From contig NZ_CP022961.1 in assembly GCF_002285795.1 (NCBI RefSeq), positions 3,042,001-3,106,000 of the forward strand: a stretch of DNA of 64,000 nucleotides, written 5' to 3'. Every line of letters begins with the position of its first letter. Within the stretch, counting starts at the first letter, position 1. The notes below the pieces were generated by a model that made no database searches, had not been told where the DNA came from, and saw only the letters and a list, made by a program, of their open reading frames with translations. Shown in pieces: positions 15,961 to 28,061 of the stretch. This stretch comes from Plantactinospora sp. KBS50 (GTDB lineage Bacteria > Actinomycetota > Actinomycetes > Mycobacteriales > Micromonosporaceae). The position numbers were made by a program, and so were the translations under genes.

Positions 15961-18146
15961 ATGAACGTGGAGAGCACTTCGGACACCGGCGCGGACGCGT
16001 ACCGCCGAACGGGGGCGGCCGAGGCCGCCGCGGAGGCCGAGCCCGCGGAGGCGGCCGGGTCGTCCGCCCGGTGGGTACGCCCCGCGCTCGCCGCCCTGCT
16101 GCTGGGCACCGCGCTGCTCTACCTGTGGGGGCTGTCCGCCTCCGGCTGGGCGAACTCGTTCTACTCCGCCGCGGCGCAGGCCGGCTCGGCGAGCTGGAAG
16201 GCGCTGTTCTTCGGTTCCTCGGACGCCGGCAACTCGATCACCGTGGACAAGACCCCCGCCTCACTCTGGCTGATGGGCCTGTCGGTGCGGGTCTTCGGGC
16301 TGAACCCGTGGGCGATCCTGGTCCCGCAGGCGCTGGCCGGGGTGGCCTCGGTGGGTCTGCTCTTCGCCACCGTGCGCCGCTGGTACGGCCCGCGGCCGGA
16401 CTGATCGCCGGCGCCGTGCTGGCGGCCACGCCGGTGGCCACCCTGATGTTCCGGTTCAACAACCCGGACGCGCTGCTGATCCTGCTGCTGGTCGCCGGGG
16501 CGTACGCGACGGTCCGCGCGGTGGAGACGGCCAGCGCCCGCTGGCTGGCCCTGGCCGGCGCGCTGGTCGGGTTCGGCTACCTGACCAAGATGTTGCAGGC
16601 GTTCCTGGTGGTGCCCGCGTTCGCCGCGGCGTACCTGCTCGCGGCGCCCACCGGGACGCTGCGGCGGATCCGGCACCTGCTGCTGGCCGGGCTGGCCATG
16701 GTGGCCGCCGCCGGCTGGTGGGTGGCCATCGTGGAGCTGATGCCGGCCGGCGCCCGCCCGTACATCGGCGGCTCGCAGCGCAACAGCATCCTGGAACTCA
16801 CCTTCGGCTACAACGGACTCGGCCGGATCACCGGCGACGAGGAGGGCAGCGTCGGCCGGTCGATGGGCGGGCAGCTCTACGCCGGGATGTTCGGTGGCGG
16901 CGGCCCCGGCGGCGGCGGTCGGGGCGGGCCGGCCTCCGGCGAGGTCGGCTGGTTCCGGCTGTTCGGTTCCGAGCTGGGCGGACAGGCCGGCTGGCTGCTG
17001 CCGGCCGCGCTGTTGCTGCTGGTGGCCGGCCTGGTGCTGATCGGCCGGGCGCGCCGTACCGACCGGGCGCGGGCCGGGCTGGTGCTCTGGGGCGGCTGGC
17101 TGGTGGTCACCGGGATCACGTTCAGCTTCATGCGCGGCATCTTCCACGCCTACTACACGGTGGCCCTGGCTCCCGCCATCGGGGCGCTGGTCGGCGCCGG
17201 GGCGGTGCTGCTGTGGCGGCGCCGCCGCGAGCTGCCGGTCGCCGTGGCGCTGGCGGTGACGCTCGCCGTCACGGCCGTCTGGTCGTACGCGTTGCTGCTG
17301 CGCAGCGCCGGCTGGCAGCCCTGGCTGCGCCCCACGGTGCTGGTGGCCGGCCTGGTCGCGGCCGCCGCGCTCGTCGTGCTGACCCGGCTGCCCCGGTGGG
17401 CGTCGGTCGCCGTGGTCACGGTGGGCGTCGCCGCCGCGTTCGCCGGACCGCTCGGGTACGCGCTGGACACCGCGGCACAGGCGCACACGGGTTCCATCCC
17501 GTCGGCCGGTCCCAGCGTGCAGGGCGGCTTCGGTCCGGGTGGCGGGTTCCGGGGGGCCGGGTTCCGCGGCGGCCGGTCCGCCGAGGGCGGCTTCCCGGGC
17601 GACGGCCGCCGTGGTGGTGGTCAGGGACCGGGCGGCGGTCAACTGCCCGGTGGTGGCCAGGGCCCGGCCGGTCAGGCGCCGGGCAGCGCTCAGGCGTCGG
17701 GCGGAGGCCAAGGTCCCGGCGGAGGTCAAGGTCCCGGCGGCGGTCAGAGCACCGGCGGCGGCAACCGGGGCGGAATGGGCGGCCTGCTGGATGCCCGTAC
17801 CCCGAGCGCGCAACTGCGGGCGCTGCTGTCCGAGAACGCCGACGGCTACACCTGGGTGGCGGCCACGGTCGGCTCGAACAACGCGGCCGGGTTCCAACTG
17901 GCGACCGGGCTGCCGGTGATGCCGGTCGGCGGCTTCAACGGCAGCGACCCGTCGCCGACGCTGGCCCAGTTCCAGGAGTACGTCCGGGCCGGGAAGATCC
18001 ACTACTTCCTCGGCGGTGAGGGTTTCCGGGCCAACGGCGGCAGCCGGGCGTCCCAGGAGATCGCCGGCTGGGTGGCGGAGAACTACACCGCCACGACTGT
18101 CGACGGCGAGACGCTCTACGACCTGACCGCCGGCCCGACCGGCTGA
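15961..18146 (+). pseudogene. GT39/ArnT-like membrane glycosyltransferase, frame broken by one missing base
   Basis: The frame from ATG 15961 encodes SGWANSFYSAAAQAGSASW and ITVDKTPASLWLMGLSVRVF, typical of the first luminal loop of PMT/ArnT-like (YkcB-type) polyprenyl-phosphate sugar transferases, then stops at 16404. The protein resumes one frame over with AAGLIAGAVLAATPVATLMF and RFNNPDALLILLLVAGAYA, continues through about ten membrane segments and ends at 18146. One extra C in the run at 16389-16391 joins the halves into about 728 residues. A Gly/Pro/Gln-rich repeat region (codons in 17520-17780, PGGGQ units) links to a C-terminal extracellular domain (YTWVAATVGSNNAAGFQLA). It follows the two-component pair and probably modifies envelope polymers. 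Likely intact in vivo. Confidence 0.85.
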
Positions 18147-18227
18147 GCACCTCCCTCGCGCCGCCCTGCCGACCCCACCGGAGGAGGACTATCGGGATCC
18201 CGACCGGGTCCGCGCCCGATGTCGCTT

Positions 18228-18258
18228 TTGACCTACCGTTCGGGGTGACCCGTACCGT
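18228..18258 (+). promoter_or_regulatory. Possible promoter of the large unknown membrane protein
   Basis: TTGACC (18228-18233) and TACCGT (18253-18258) are separated by 19 bases and lie about 25 bases upstream of the preferred ATG at 18282. Spacing is slightly long, so the assignment is tentative. Confidence 0.3.
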
Positions 18259-18281
18259 CACCTCTGGCCTCGGGGTGGACA

Positions 18282-20620
18282 TGCTGAATCGCGACGCGCC
18301 ACTCCCGACCGATTCCGCCGCCGGGCCCGATCGCGCGCCGGTGGAGCTTCCCCACCTGAGCGATGCCGCGGCGTTGCGGCGCTGGCTCACCGATGCCGGA
18401 GTCGAGGTGGCAGCCGTACCCGGCCTGCCGAGTTGGAACGGTTCGTCCGGCGTGGGGGAGGGGCCGCGGCATCGGCGGCTGCCGGCGGACTTCGACGGCC
18501 GGGTGGAGGACGTGCTGGGGCGCGCCTTCCAGCAGGCGGTCCGGACGCCGTTCGGGGCCGCTGTGTTGTGCTGCTACGTCTGGCACCTCTGTCTGGAGGC
18601 GTGGAAGTGCAGCTACCACTTCGACCGGATGTGGGCGACGCTGCGCGGCGCGCAGCGCTGCTGGGCGGCGCAACGCTGCGGCGTCACGGACGACGCCCAC
18701 CTCCGCGCGGCCGACGCCACCGCGCTGCTGCTCGACGTTCTCGACTGGGAGATCGCCATCGAGAACGAGATGGACGGCAACGACCTGGAGCGGCTGGAGC
18801 GGGTCGCCGCGCGGGCGGCCGCGAGCGCGGCCAGGGCGGTCGAGGCCGCGCGGGCGGTCCGTCACCCGGGCGACGCGATCGCCGAGTTCGTCGGTCGGGA
18901 GGCCGCGGGATCCCAGCGGTGCGACGCGGTCCTGAGCCGGACCGGCGCGGCCCTGTCAGCGTTCTTCGCCGGTCACGCCGACGCCCGCGGATCGCTGGCC
19001 GCGGCGCTCGGCGGTCTTCGCGAAGCGGAGCGCGCCGCCGGTTGCGACCGCGACCAGCGCAGCGAGCTGCGTGCCTACCGCAAGAGCGTGGAACGGCTCG
19101 TCGCCGTCGGGGACAATCCGGCCTGGCTGCACATCGACGAGGGCTCGGTCGTGCACCTGTATCCGTTCGCGGTCCGCGGCATGAGTCCGGGGCAGGTCGT
19201 GGCCGCCGCGCGGACCGGCGGTACGGGCTGGCGGCTGGACGGGGTCCGACCCCGCGCGGTACGCGAGTCGATGGAACTCGACGACGTCTGGAACGGCTCC
19301 GACGCGCTCGGGCGACGCTACGACGGCACGGTCGTCACGTTGCCCGACGTCGTCCTGGCGGACCTGGACGGCCGGACCCGCGGGCGACTGGCGGCGGAGG
19401 TCCGGCTTTCCGAGCTGGGCAACCACCACCTGCGGCTGACCATGCAGCTGCACGACCGCACCGCGCACGACCTGTACACCGCCATGCTCCTGTCGAGGCC
19501 GGAGCAGTCCGAGGGGCAGGTGCGGTGCGGCGGCGGAAGCCGGATCTGGCCACGGTTGTCCGCGCTGGCGGTGGACATCGCGGAGGCGGTCGGTCACCAA
19601 CTGGGGGCGCCGGCCGCGGTCAGCGTCCGGCCCGGGATGTTCCACGTGATGATCACCGTCCTGCAGGCGTCGACCGGGCCCCTACCGCGGACCCCGGAGG
19701 CGGAACGACAGCCGGTGGAGTCGGTGGCGCAGTTGGGCGGTGTCACCGGTGGGCAACTGCTGCTGCAAGCGGTGCCGCACATCGTCGGTGCGCCGGCCGA
19801 GTGGATCCACCACGAATTCCACGGCGAGGCCGTGCTCGCCGTCGGCGGTCGTCCGGACGAGGCGCTCGCCCGCACCTGCAACACCACGCTGGTCGCCGCG
19901 CTTGGATCACCCGCCTACTGGATCACCAACCGCCTCCAGGCCGGCGAGTTCGTGGCGTCCCTGGACGGGCTGTTCGCAGGCTGGTTCGACCAGTTGGCCA
20001 TCTTCCTGGCCACCGTGAACCGGTACGCCGACGAGAAGCTGGACGAGCAGGACCTCACCGAGCTGGTGCGCCAGGTGGAACAGCTCGGGCGGGAGCGGAC
20101 CGGGCTGCACAGGTTCGCCGCGGACGCCCGCGCCACACTGGATCTGATCCGGTCGCCGGCGCTGGTGGCCTCCCCGCTTGTCGCGTTGGAGCTGCGGGCG
20201 ATGCTCGCCGCGTCGGGCTTCGAGCAGCGGGAAGCGGAGCTGGCCCGCAACATCGAGTCGGTGCTGGACGACCGGCTCGGTCAGCGGCTGGAGACGCTCG
20301 TGCGGCGACGCCGCGAGCGCGAGGCGGAACTCGTACGGGAACACGAGCGGCGCCAGCGGGTCCGGCTCGACACCATGCTGGCCATCATCGCCGCCGTGGG
20401 CGTCTCCGGGCTGGGTCAGATCCTGCAGGCCGGCTACGACCTGCGTGCCACGGCGGCGCTGGCAACCGTTCTCCTGATCGTCCTGATCATGCTGGTCGTC
20501 GGCGCCGCGGTCTGGTACGCGAGCAGGTCGGGTCAGCGGGTCCGGCGGACCCACCGCTCCGCCCGCCGGGCGAGGGGCGGCCGGGGGCAGTGGGCCGGGC
20601 GGTCTGCCAGACTCGGGTGA
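18282..20620 (+). CDS. Large unknown protein with C-terminal coiled coil and two membrane segments
   Basis: This protein of about 778 residues has no recognised catalytic motif. The N-terminal 290 residues are helical, including a Cys/Trp-rich stretch (VLCCYVWHLCLEAWKCSY). A mixed alpha/beta region follows (about 290-560). The C-terminal third is helical: a charged coiled coil (LVRRRREREAELVREHERRQ) leads into two closely spaced membrane segments (TMLAIIAAVGVSGLGQIL and ALATVLLIVLIMLVVGAAVW), a layout like CorA-type transporters but lacking a GMN motif. A GTG at 18245 is another possible start. Its stop overlaps the next ATG by one base (TGATG). Function unknown; a membrane-anchored effector or channel-like protein is possible. 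Confidence 0.75.
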
Positions 20621-21483
20621 TGTACGGCGAACGTCCGGCCGGGGCCGGTCTTGCCGGCGCGGTCCTGTGGACCAGCGTCCGGGACCGGCCGGGCCAGCCC
20701 GGGCGGGTGCTGCCGGACGGCTGCATGGATCTCATCTGGTCGTCCACCGGCGGGCTGCTGGTGGCCGGCCCGGACACCACCGCCGAACTCGTCGACGGTC
20801 CGGCGGGGGAGTGGCACGTCGGACTGCGGTTCGCCCCCGGTACCGGGCCGGCGGTCTTCGGCGTACCGGCCGAGGAACTGCGCGACCAGCGGGTGCCGCT
20901 CGCGGCGCTCTGGTCCGCGGCCCCGGTCCGCGACCTCGCCGACCGGGTGGCCGCCGCCGCCGGGCCGGGGACGCCGGCCGTGCCGGCGGTGGCCGGTCCG
21001 ACCGCCCCGACCGCCCCGACCGATCCGACCGGCCCGACCGGTCCGGCGCCGGCGGCCGGCGGCACGGCCGGGCCGGCGGACTCGTGCGCGGCTGGCCCCG
21101 GCGCCGTGGGCGCGCTGCTGGTCGAGGTGGCGGTGGGCCGGCTGCGGGCGGCCGGCGGACCGGATCCGGTGGCCGCGCTCGTCGCCCGGCGGATGGCCGC
21201 CGGCGATCCGGTGCCGGCGGTCGCCGCCGAGTTGGGCCTCGGCGAGCGCCAACTGCACCGGCGCAGCCGGCACCTGTTCGGGTACGGCCCCAAGACGCTC
21301 GCGCGGATCCTGCGGCTGCGCCGCGCCCTGGCGCTGGCGTACGCCGGGATGCCGGCCGCCGAGGTGGCGGCCCGGGCGGGGTACGCCGACCAGCCGCACC
21401 TGTCCCGGGAGGTGCGCTCGCTGGCCGGCGTACCGCTGGGCGCCCTGACCGGCGGGACCACCCGGCGGCCGACCGGGCGGTGA
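20620..21483 (+). CDS. AraC-family transcriptional regulator
   Basis: This 287-residue protein has an N-terminal sensor-like beta domain (LPDGCMDLIWSSTGGLLVAGP, then WHVGLRFAPGTGPAVFGVPA) of the DUF6597 type and a C-terminal AraC HTH pair (VAAELGLGERQLHRRSRHLF, ILRLRRALALAYAG and AEVAARAGYADQPHLSREVR). Between them is a Pro/Thr/Ala-rich linker with PTAPTDPTGPTGP repeats. ATG 20620 overlaps the stop of the preceding gene. The next gene, convergent, encodes a glyoxalase-fold protein; AraC proteins of this type are often found beside such genes, so it may regulate that gene. Confidence 0.88.
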   Translation: MYGERPAGAGLAGAVLWTSVRDRPGQPGRVLPDGCMDLIWSSTGGLLVAGPDTTAELVDGPAGEWHVGLRFAPGTGPAVFGVPAEELRDQRVPLAALWSAAPVRDLADRVAAAAGPGTPAVPAVAGPTAPTAPTDPTGPTGPAPAAGGTAGPADSCAAGPGAVGALLVEVAVGRLRAAGGPDPVAALVARRMAAGDPVPAVAAELGLGERQLHRRSRHLFGYGPKTLARILRLRRALALAYAGMPAAEVAARAGYADQPHLSREVRSLAGVPLGALTGGTTRRPTGR

Positions 21484-21490
21484 CCCGGGC

Positions 21491-21546
21491 GGCGGTCCGG
21501 GCCGTGATCCGGGCGGTGACCCACACGGCGGTCCGGGCCGTGACCC
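21491..21546. repeat. 20-bp direct repeat with 36-bp period
   Basis: GGCGGTCCGGGCCGTGATCC (21491-21510) recurs at 21527-21546 with one change. Related GCGGTGACCC blocks fill the space between and follow after, so the whole 21484-21580 gap is a degraded tandem array in which the TGACCC surrounding the upstream stop codon is repeated. It lies between two convergent genes. Confidence 0.7.
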
Positions 21547-21584
21547 GCGCGGTGACCCGCGCCGGTCCGGGCGGCGACCCGCGG

Positions 21585-21974
21585 CTACCGCCGGGCGAAC
21601 AGGTCGACGGCGTTGCCGTCCGGGTCGAGCAGGACCGCGTACCGCTGGCCCCAGACCGCGTCGAACGGCGCCAGGTGGCCGGTCGCGCCGGCGGCCAGCA
21701 TCTCGGCGTGGACGGCGTCCACCTGGGCCGGCTCGCCGCAGTCGAAGGCCAGGGCGATCCGGGCGCCGCCGCGCGGCGGCGCCCAGTCGGGGTCGAAGGA
21801 GCGGATGGTCTCGGTGGTGTCCCAGGCCAATCGCAGTCCGCCGGGCAGTGTCACCTCGACGTGCGGGGCGGCGTCGGCGTCGGAAGGGATGTCCAGGCCG
21901 AGCCGGCGGTAGAAGGCGAGCGAGCCGGGCAGGTCGGCAGTGACCAGCCCGATCAGGTCGAATCGCGGTGTCAT
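21585..21974 (-). CDS. VOC (glyoxalase/bleomycin-resistance fold) family protein
   Basis: This 129-residue protein opens MTPRFDLIGLVTADLPGSL and has the paired beta-alpha-beta modules of the vicinal oxygen chelate fold: SLAFYRRLGLD in the first and AEMLAAGATGHLAPFDAVWG with RYAVLLDPDGNAVDLFA in the second. The terminal DPDGNAVDLF is the common C-terminal signature. Metal ligands are only partly conserved, so a binding or resistance role is as likely as catalysis. The start was placed at the ATG at 21972-21974, since upstream codons look non-coding. It converges with the AraC regulator. Confidence 0.85.
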   Translation of the reverse strand: MTPRFDLIGLVTADLPGSLAFYRRLGLDIPSDADAAPHVEVTLPGGLRLAWDTTETIRSFDPDWAPPRGGARIALAFDCGEPAQVDAVHAEMLAAGATGHLAPFDAVWGQRYAVLLDPDGNAVDLFARR

Positions 21975-22188
21975 GGGCCGACCGTAGGCCCGGTGGCGGC
22001 GGGATGTCTTGACGAAAACGGACATCTGCCTGGTCATCGCTAGCAACATCAGCCCGTCCCGGCAACCGGGAAATCAGGTGACGCATCCCTCACCCCGGCC
22101 CCATGCAAGCGCTGCGCCGCCAGCTCCTATTACGGTTGAAAGACGAGGCAATTTCAAAGACGATCTGCCGGCACTTGCGAGGGACCAC

Positions 22189-23472
<1,284 letters not shown>

Positions 23473-23501
23473 CAGATCAAGCGCCGACCACCCGCGTCCA
23501 C

Positions 23502-23536
23502 CGAAGGGCACGCCGCCACCCGCGGCGTGCCCTTCG
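23502..23536 (+). terminator. Strong hairpin terminator after citrate synthase
   Basis: CGAAGGGCACGCCG (23502-23515) pairs perfectly with CGGCGTGCCCTTCG (23523-23536) around a seven-base loop. There is no long U tract, as is common for actinobacterial terminators. Confidence 0.85.
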
Positions 23537-23650
23537 CCGTGCGCGCCGCTGCTGACACCATGGTTGGTGGAACCCGCGCCGGGGCAATAGCCGCGTACGG
23601 GCGGGACCGCGACAGCCGCGTACGCGGAGGAAGCCAGCACAAGGAGCGAC

Positions 23651-25768
23651 ATGCAGGTCTGGCCGGGTGAGCCATACCCGTTGGGTGCCACCTACGACGG
23701 TACGGGGACGAACTTCGCGATCTACTCCGAGGCCGCCGAGGTCGTCGAGCTGTGCCTGTTCGACGAGTGGGGGCTGGGTACCGAGCGGCGGGTCCGGCTG
23801 CACGAGGTCGACGCGTACGTCTGGCACGCCTACATCCCGGGCATCGAGCCCGGGCAGCGGTACGGCTACCGGATGCACGGCCCGTACGACCCCGGCAACG
23901 GGCTGCGGTGCAACCCCAACAAGCTGCTGATCGACCCGTACGCGAAGGCCATCGACGGCGACGTGGAGTGGGATCCGGCCGTCTACGGCTACGAGTTCGA
24001 CGACCCGGACCGGATGTCGGAGAGCGACTCGGCGCCGTTCGTCCCCAAGGGGGTGGTGGTCAACCCGTACTTCGACTGGGGCAACGACAAGCCGCCGCGG
24101 ACCCCGTACCACCACTCGGTGATCTACGAGGGGCACGTGCGCGGCCTGACCCGCCGGCATCCGGAGGTCCCCGAGGAACTGCGCGGCACGTACGCCGGGA
24201 TCGCCCACCCGGCCATGATCGAACACCTGACCCGGCTGGGGATCACCGCGCTGGAACTGATGCCGGTGCACCAGTTCGTGCACGATCACCGGCTGGCCGA
24301 CCTGGGCCTGCGCAACTACTGGGGCTACAACACCATCGGGTTCTTCGCCCCGTACCACGGCTACTGCTCCACCGGCCGGCTCGGCCAGCAGGCGCAGGAG
24401 TTCCGCGGCATGGTCAAGGCGCTGCACGCCGCGGGCATCGAGGTGATCCTCGACGTGGTCTACAACCACACGGCCGAGGGCAACCACCTCGGGCCGACGC
24501 TCAGCTTCCGGGGCATCGACAACCCCAGCTACTACCGGCTGTCCGAGCCGGACCGGAGCTACTACGTCGACTACACCGGCACCGGCAACAGCCTGAACGT
24601 GCGCAGCCCGCACTCGCTGCAACTGATCATGGACTCGTTGCGCTACTGGGTGCAGGAGATGCACGTGGACGGGTTCCGGTTCGACCTGGCGGCCACCCTG
24701 GCCCGGGAGTTCTACGAGGTGGACCGGCTGTCCACGTTCTTCGAGGTGGTGCAGCAGGACCCGGTCGTGAGCCGGGTGAAGCTGATCGCCGAGCCGTGGG
24801 ACGTCGGCCCCGGCGGCTACCAGGTGGGCAACTTTCCCGCGGTGTGGACCGAGTGGAACGGCAAGTACCGGGACACCGTCCGGGACTTCTGGCGGGGCGA
24901 GCCGAACACCCTGGCCGAGTTCGCCTCCCGGATCTCCGGCTCGGCCGACCTGTACCAGGACGACGGGCGGCGCCCGTTCCACAGCATCAACTTCGTCACC
25001 GCGCACGACGGGTTCACCCTCAACGACCTCGTCTCGTACAACGACAAGCACAACGAGGCCAACGGCGAGGAGAACCGGGACGGGGAGAACCACAACCGGT
25101 CCTGGAACTGCGGGGTGGAGGGTCCCACCGACGACCCGGGCGTGCTGGAGCTGCGGGCCCGGCAGCGGCGCAACTTCCTGGCCACCCTGATGCTCTCCCA
25201 GGGCGTACCGATGATCGGCCACGGCGACGAACTGGGCCGCACCCAGCGCGGCAACAACAACGCGTACTGCCAGGACAGCGAGCTGTCCTGGATCGACTGG
25301 GAGTCCGCCGACGAGCACCTGCTGGAGTTCGTCCGGACGCTGACCGCGTTCCGCAGCCGGCACCAGGTGTTCCGCCGCCGCCGGTTCTTCACCGGGCTGC
25401 CGGTCACCACCCGCACCGCCGGCGGGCCGCTGCCCGACCTGGTCTGGTTCACCCCCGGCGGCCGGGAGATGACGGCGCAGGACTGGGGCAACGACTTCGG
25501 CCGCGCGGTGATGCTGTTCGTGAACGGCGAGGGGATCAACGAGCGGGGCCAGTGGGGCCAGCGGCACTGGGACGACTCGTTCCTGCTGTGCTTCAACGCC
25601 CACGACGCCCCGCTGGAGTTCGTCGTCCCCGGCGGCGACTACGGGCAGAAGTGGCACCGGGTGATCAGCACCGCCGAGCCCGGCCCGGACGACCGGGTCG
25701 CCGTGGAGGCGTCCGGCACCCTCACCGTGGGGGACCGCTCGCTGGTGGTGCTGGAGAGGACGGTCTGA
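23651..25768 (+). CDS. glgX: Glycogen debranching enzyme GlgX/TreX
   Basis: This 705-residue GH13 isoamylase-type enzyme hydrolyses alpha-1,6 branches in glycogen or maltodextrin. An N-terminal CBM48-like domain (GTNFAIYSEAAEVVELCLFD) precedes the catalytic barrel with VILDVVYNHTAEG, VDGFRFDLAATLAREF (nucleophile Asp), LIAEPWDVGPGGYQ (acid/base Glu) and NFVTAHDGFTLNDLVSY. YNHTAEGNHLGPT and the ENRDGENHNRSWN loop are typical of GlgX/TreX. ATG 23651 follows AAGGAG. It is the first gene of treX-treY-treZ, supplying linear maltodextrin for conversion to trehalose. Confidence 0.95.
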   Translation: MQVWPGEPYPLGATYDGTGTNFAIYSEAAEVVELCLFDEWGLGTERRVRLHEVDAYVWHAYIPGIEPGQRYGYRMHGPYDPGNGLRCNPNKLLIDPYAKAIDGDVEWDPAVYGYEFDDPDRMSESDSAPFVPKGVVVNPYFDWGNDKPPRTPYHHSVIYEGHVRGLTRRHPEVPEELRGTYAGIAHPAMIEHLTRLGITALELMPVHQFVHDHRLADLGLRNYWGYNTIGFFAPYHGYCSTGRLGQQAQEFRGMVKALHAAGIEVILDVVYNHTAEGNHLGPTLSFRGIDNPSYYRLSEPDRSYYVDYTGTGNSLNVRSPHSLQLIMDSLRYWVQEMHVDGFRFDLAATLAREFYEVDRLSTFFEVVQQDPVVSRVKLIAEPWDVGPGGYQVGNFPAVWTEWNGKYRDTVRDFWRGEPNTLAEFASRISGSADLYQDDGRRPFHSINFVTAHDGFTLNDLVSYNDKHNEANGEENRDGENHNRSWNCGVEGPTDDPGVLELRARQRRNFLATLMLSQGVPMIGHGDELGRTQRGNNNAYCQDSELSWIDWESADEHLLEFVRTLTAFRSRHQVFRRRRFFTGLPVTTRTAGGPLPDLVWFTPGGREMTAQDWGNDFGRAVMLFVNGEGINERGQWGQRHWDDSFLLCFNAHDAPLEFVVPGGDYGQKWHRVISTAEPGPDDRVAVEASGTLTVGDRSLVVLERTV

Positions 25769-25769
25769 G

Positions 25770-28061
25770 GTGGGCGTCCGCGCGACGTACCGGGTCCAGG
25801 TCCGGCCGGACTTCGACCTGGCCGCCGCGGCCGGCCTGGTCGACTACCTGGACCGGCTCGGCGTCAGCCACCTCTACAGCGCCCCGCTGCTGGCCGCCAC
25901 CCCGGCTCCGAACACGGCTACGACGTGGTCGACCCGGGCCGGGTCAACCCCGAACTGGGCGGCCCGCAGGAGCTGGACCGGCTGGTCGCCGCGCTGCGCG
26001 CGGCCGGCCTCGGGCTGGTCGTCGACATCGTCCCGAACCATCTCGGGGTACGCCTGGCCGCCGCCAACCCGGCCTGGTGGGACGTGCTGCGGCGCGGCCC
26101 GGATTCGGCGTACGCGGGCTGGTTCGACATCGACTGGTCCCGGGGCCGGCTGCTGCTGCCGGTCCTGGGCGACGAGCCCGGCGCCGCCGACGAACTGCGG
26201 GTGGTCGACGGCGAGCTGCGGTACTTCGAGCACCGGTTCCCGATCGCCGAGGGCACCGGCGCCGGCAGCCCGGCGCAGGTGCACGACCGGCAGCACTACG
26301 AGCTGGTGTGCTGGCGGCGCGGCGACCAGGAGATCAACTATCGCCGCTTCTTCGCGATCGGCGACCTGGCCGGGGTCCGGGTGGAGGACCCGGCGGTGTT
26401 CGCCGCCACGCACGCCGAGATCCTGCGCTGGGTGCGCGCCGGTCTGGCCGACGGCATCCGGGTGGACCACCCGGACGGCCTGCGCGACCCGGCCGGCTAC
26501 CTGGCCCGACTCCGGGACGCCGCGCCGGACACCTGGCTGGTGGTGGAGAAGATCCTGGAGCCCGGCGAGGAACTGCCCGACTGGCCGGTCGAGGGGACCA
26601 CCGGGTACGACGCGCTGAACCAGGTGTGCGGGCTGTTCGTCGACCCGGACGCCGAGCCGGCGTTCACCGCGCTGGACACCCGGCTGTGCGGCGCGCCGAC
26701 CTCCTGGCCGGAGCTGACCCACCGCAGCAAGCGGGAGGCCGCGACCCGGCTGCTCGCCGCCGAACTGGCCCGGCTGGCCCGGCTGGTCCCGGACCTGTCC
26801 GCCGAGGTGGCCCGGGACGCCATCGCGGAGCTGGCGGCCAACCTGCCGGTCTACCGCGGCTACCCGCCCGAGGGCGGCCGGCACCTGGCGCAGGCCCGCG
26901 CCGAGGCCGGCCGCCGCCGCCCCGAACTGGTGCCGGCGCTGGACCTGCTGACCCGCCGGCTGCGCACCGCCGACGACGAACTGGCCGCCCGGTTCCCGCA
27001 GTTCTCCGGCGCCGTGATGGCCAAGGGCGTCGAGGACACCGCCTGCTACCGGTGGAGCCGGTTCGTCGCGCTCAACGAGGTCGGCGGCAGCCCGGCCCGG
27101 TTCGGCGTACCGGTGCCGGCGTTCCACCGCGCGGCGGTGGCCCGGCAGTACCGCTGGCCGGCCGGGATGACGACGCTGTCCACCCACGACACCAAGCGCG
27201 GCGAGGACGTCCGCGCCCGGCTCGCGGTGCTGGCCGAGCTGCCGGACGACTGGGCGCAGACGGTCCAGGGCTGGCTGGCCGCGGCGCCGCTGCCCGACCC
27301 GGCGCTGGCCCACCTGCTCTGGCAGACCGTGGTCGGCGCCTGGCCGATCGAGCGGGACCGGCTGCACGCGTACCTGGAGAAGGCGGCCCGGGAGGCGGCC
27401 ACCGACACCGGCTGGGCGGACCCGGACCCCGGCTTCGAGGCGGCCCTGCACGCGGTGGTCGACCGGATCTACGACGACGCCGGGCTGCGGGCGCAGGTGG
27501 CCGCGTTCGCCGACCGGATCACCCCGTACGGCTGGTCCAACTCGCTGGGCCAGAAGCTGGTCCAGCTCACCATGCCCGGCGTCCCGGACGTGTACCAGGG
27601 CACCGAGCTGTGGGAGAACTCCCTGGTCGACCCGGACAACCGGCGGCCGGTGGACTTCCCGGGCCGGGCCGAGCTGCTGGCCCGGCTGGACGGCGGCTGG
27701 CTGCCGCCGCTCGACCGCACCGGCGCGGTCAAGCTGCTGGTCACCTCCCGGGCGCTGCGGCTGCGCCGGGACGCCCCGCAGCTGTTCACCGGCTACCGGG
27801 AGGTGCCGGTGCACGGCCCGGCCGACCAGCACGCGGTCGCGTTCGACCGCGGCGGCGCGGTCACCGTCGCCACCCGGCTGCCGGTGGGCTGGCCCGGCGG
27901 GGCGGGTGGCGCGACAGCACCGTGGCGCTGCCGGTCGGCGGCGTGACCGACGCGTTCACCGCACGGCGCTACGCTGGCCCCGGATCCGGCTGGCCGACCT
28001 GCTGGACCCCTATCCCGTCGCCCTGCTGATCCCCGCCGACACCCCGGGAAGGCGGCCATGA
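25770..28061 (+). pseudogene. treY: Maltooligosyl trehalose synthase TreY with three one-base frame breaks
   Basis: Three successive frames make one TreY of about 764 residues. It starts at GTG 25770 (YRVQVRPDFDLAAAAGLVDY) with the break at about 25904. The main part carries YDVVDPGRVNPELGG, LVVDIVPNHLGVRLA, GIRVDHPDGLRDPAGYL, VVEKILEPGEELP (acid/base Glu) and TTLSTHDTKRGEDVRARL. It shifts again at 27886-27888 (LARRGGWRDSTVALPVGG) and at 27961 ([19 protein letters not shown]), ending at 28061 in an ATGA overlap with treZ. Each break is cured by one added G. The enzyme isomerises the reducing-end alpha-1,4 bond to alpha,alpha-1,1. Conserved catalytic residues and codon bias argue that it is intact in the organism. 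Confidence 0.88.

Noticed and set aside
18180-18193. GGAGGAGG followed by an in-frame ATC as a non-canonical start for the large membrane protein
   Set aside because: ATC starts are extremely rare, and a normal ATG exists downstream; the match is probably chance.
23752-28029. 1425-codon plus-strand frame across glgX and treY
   Set aside because: It is an Arg/Gly/Pro-rich shadow frame; only its last few codons coincide with a piece of treY after a frame break.
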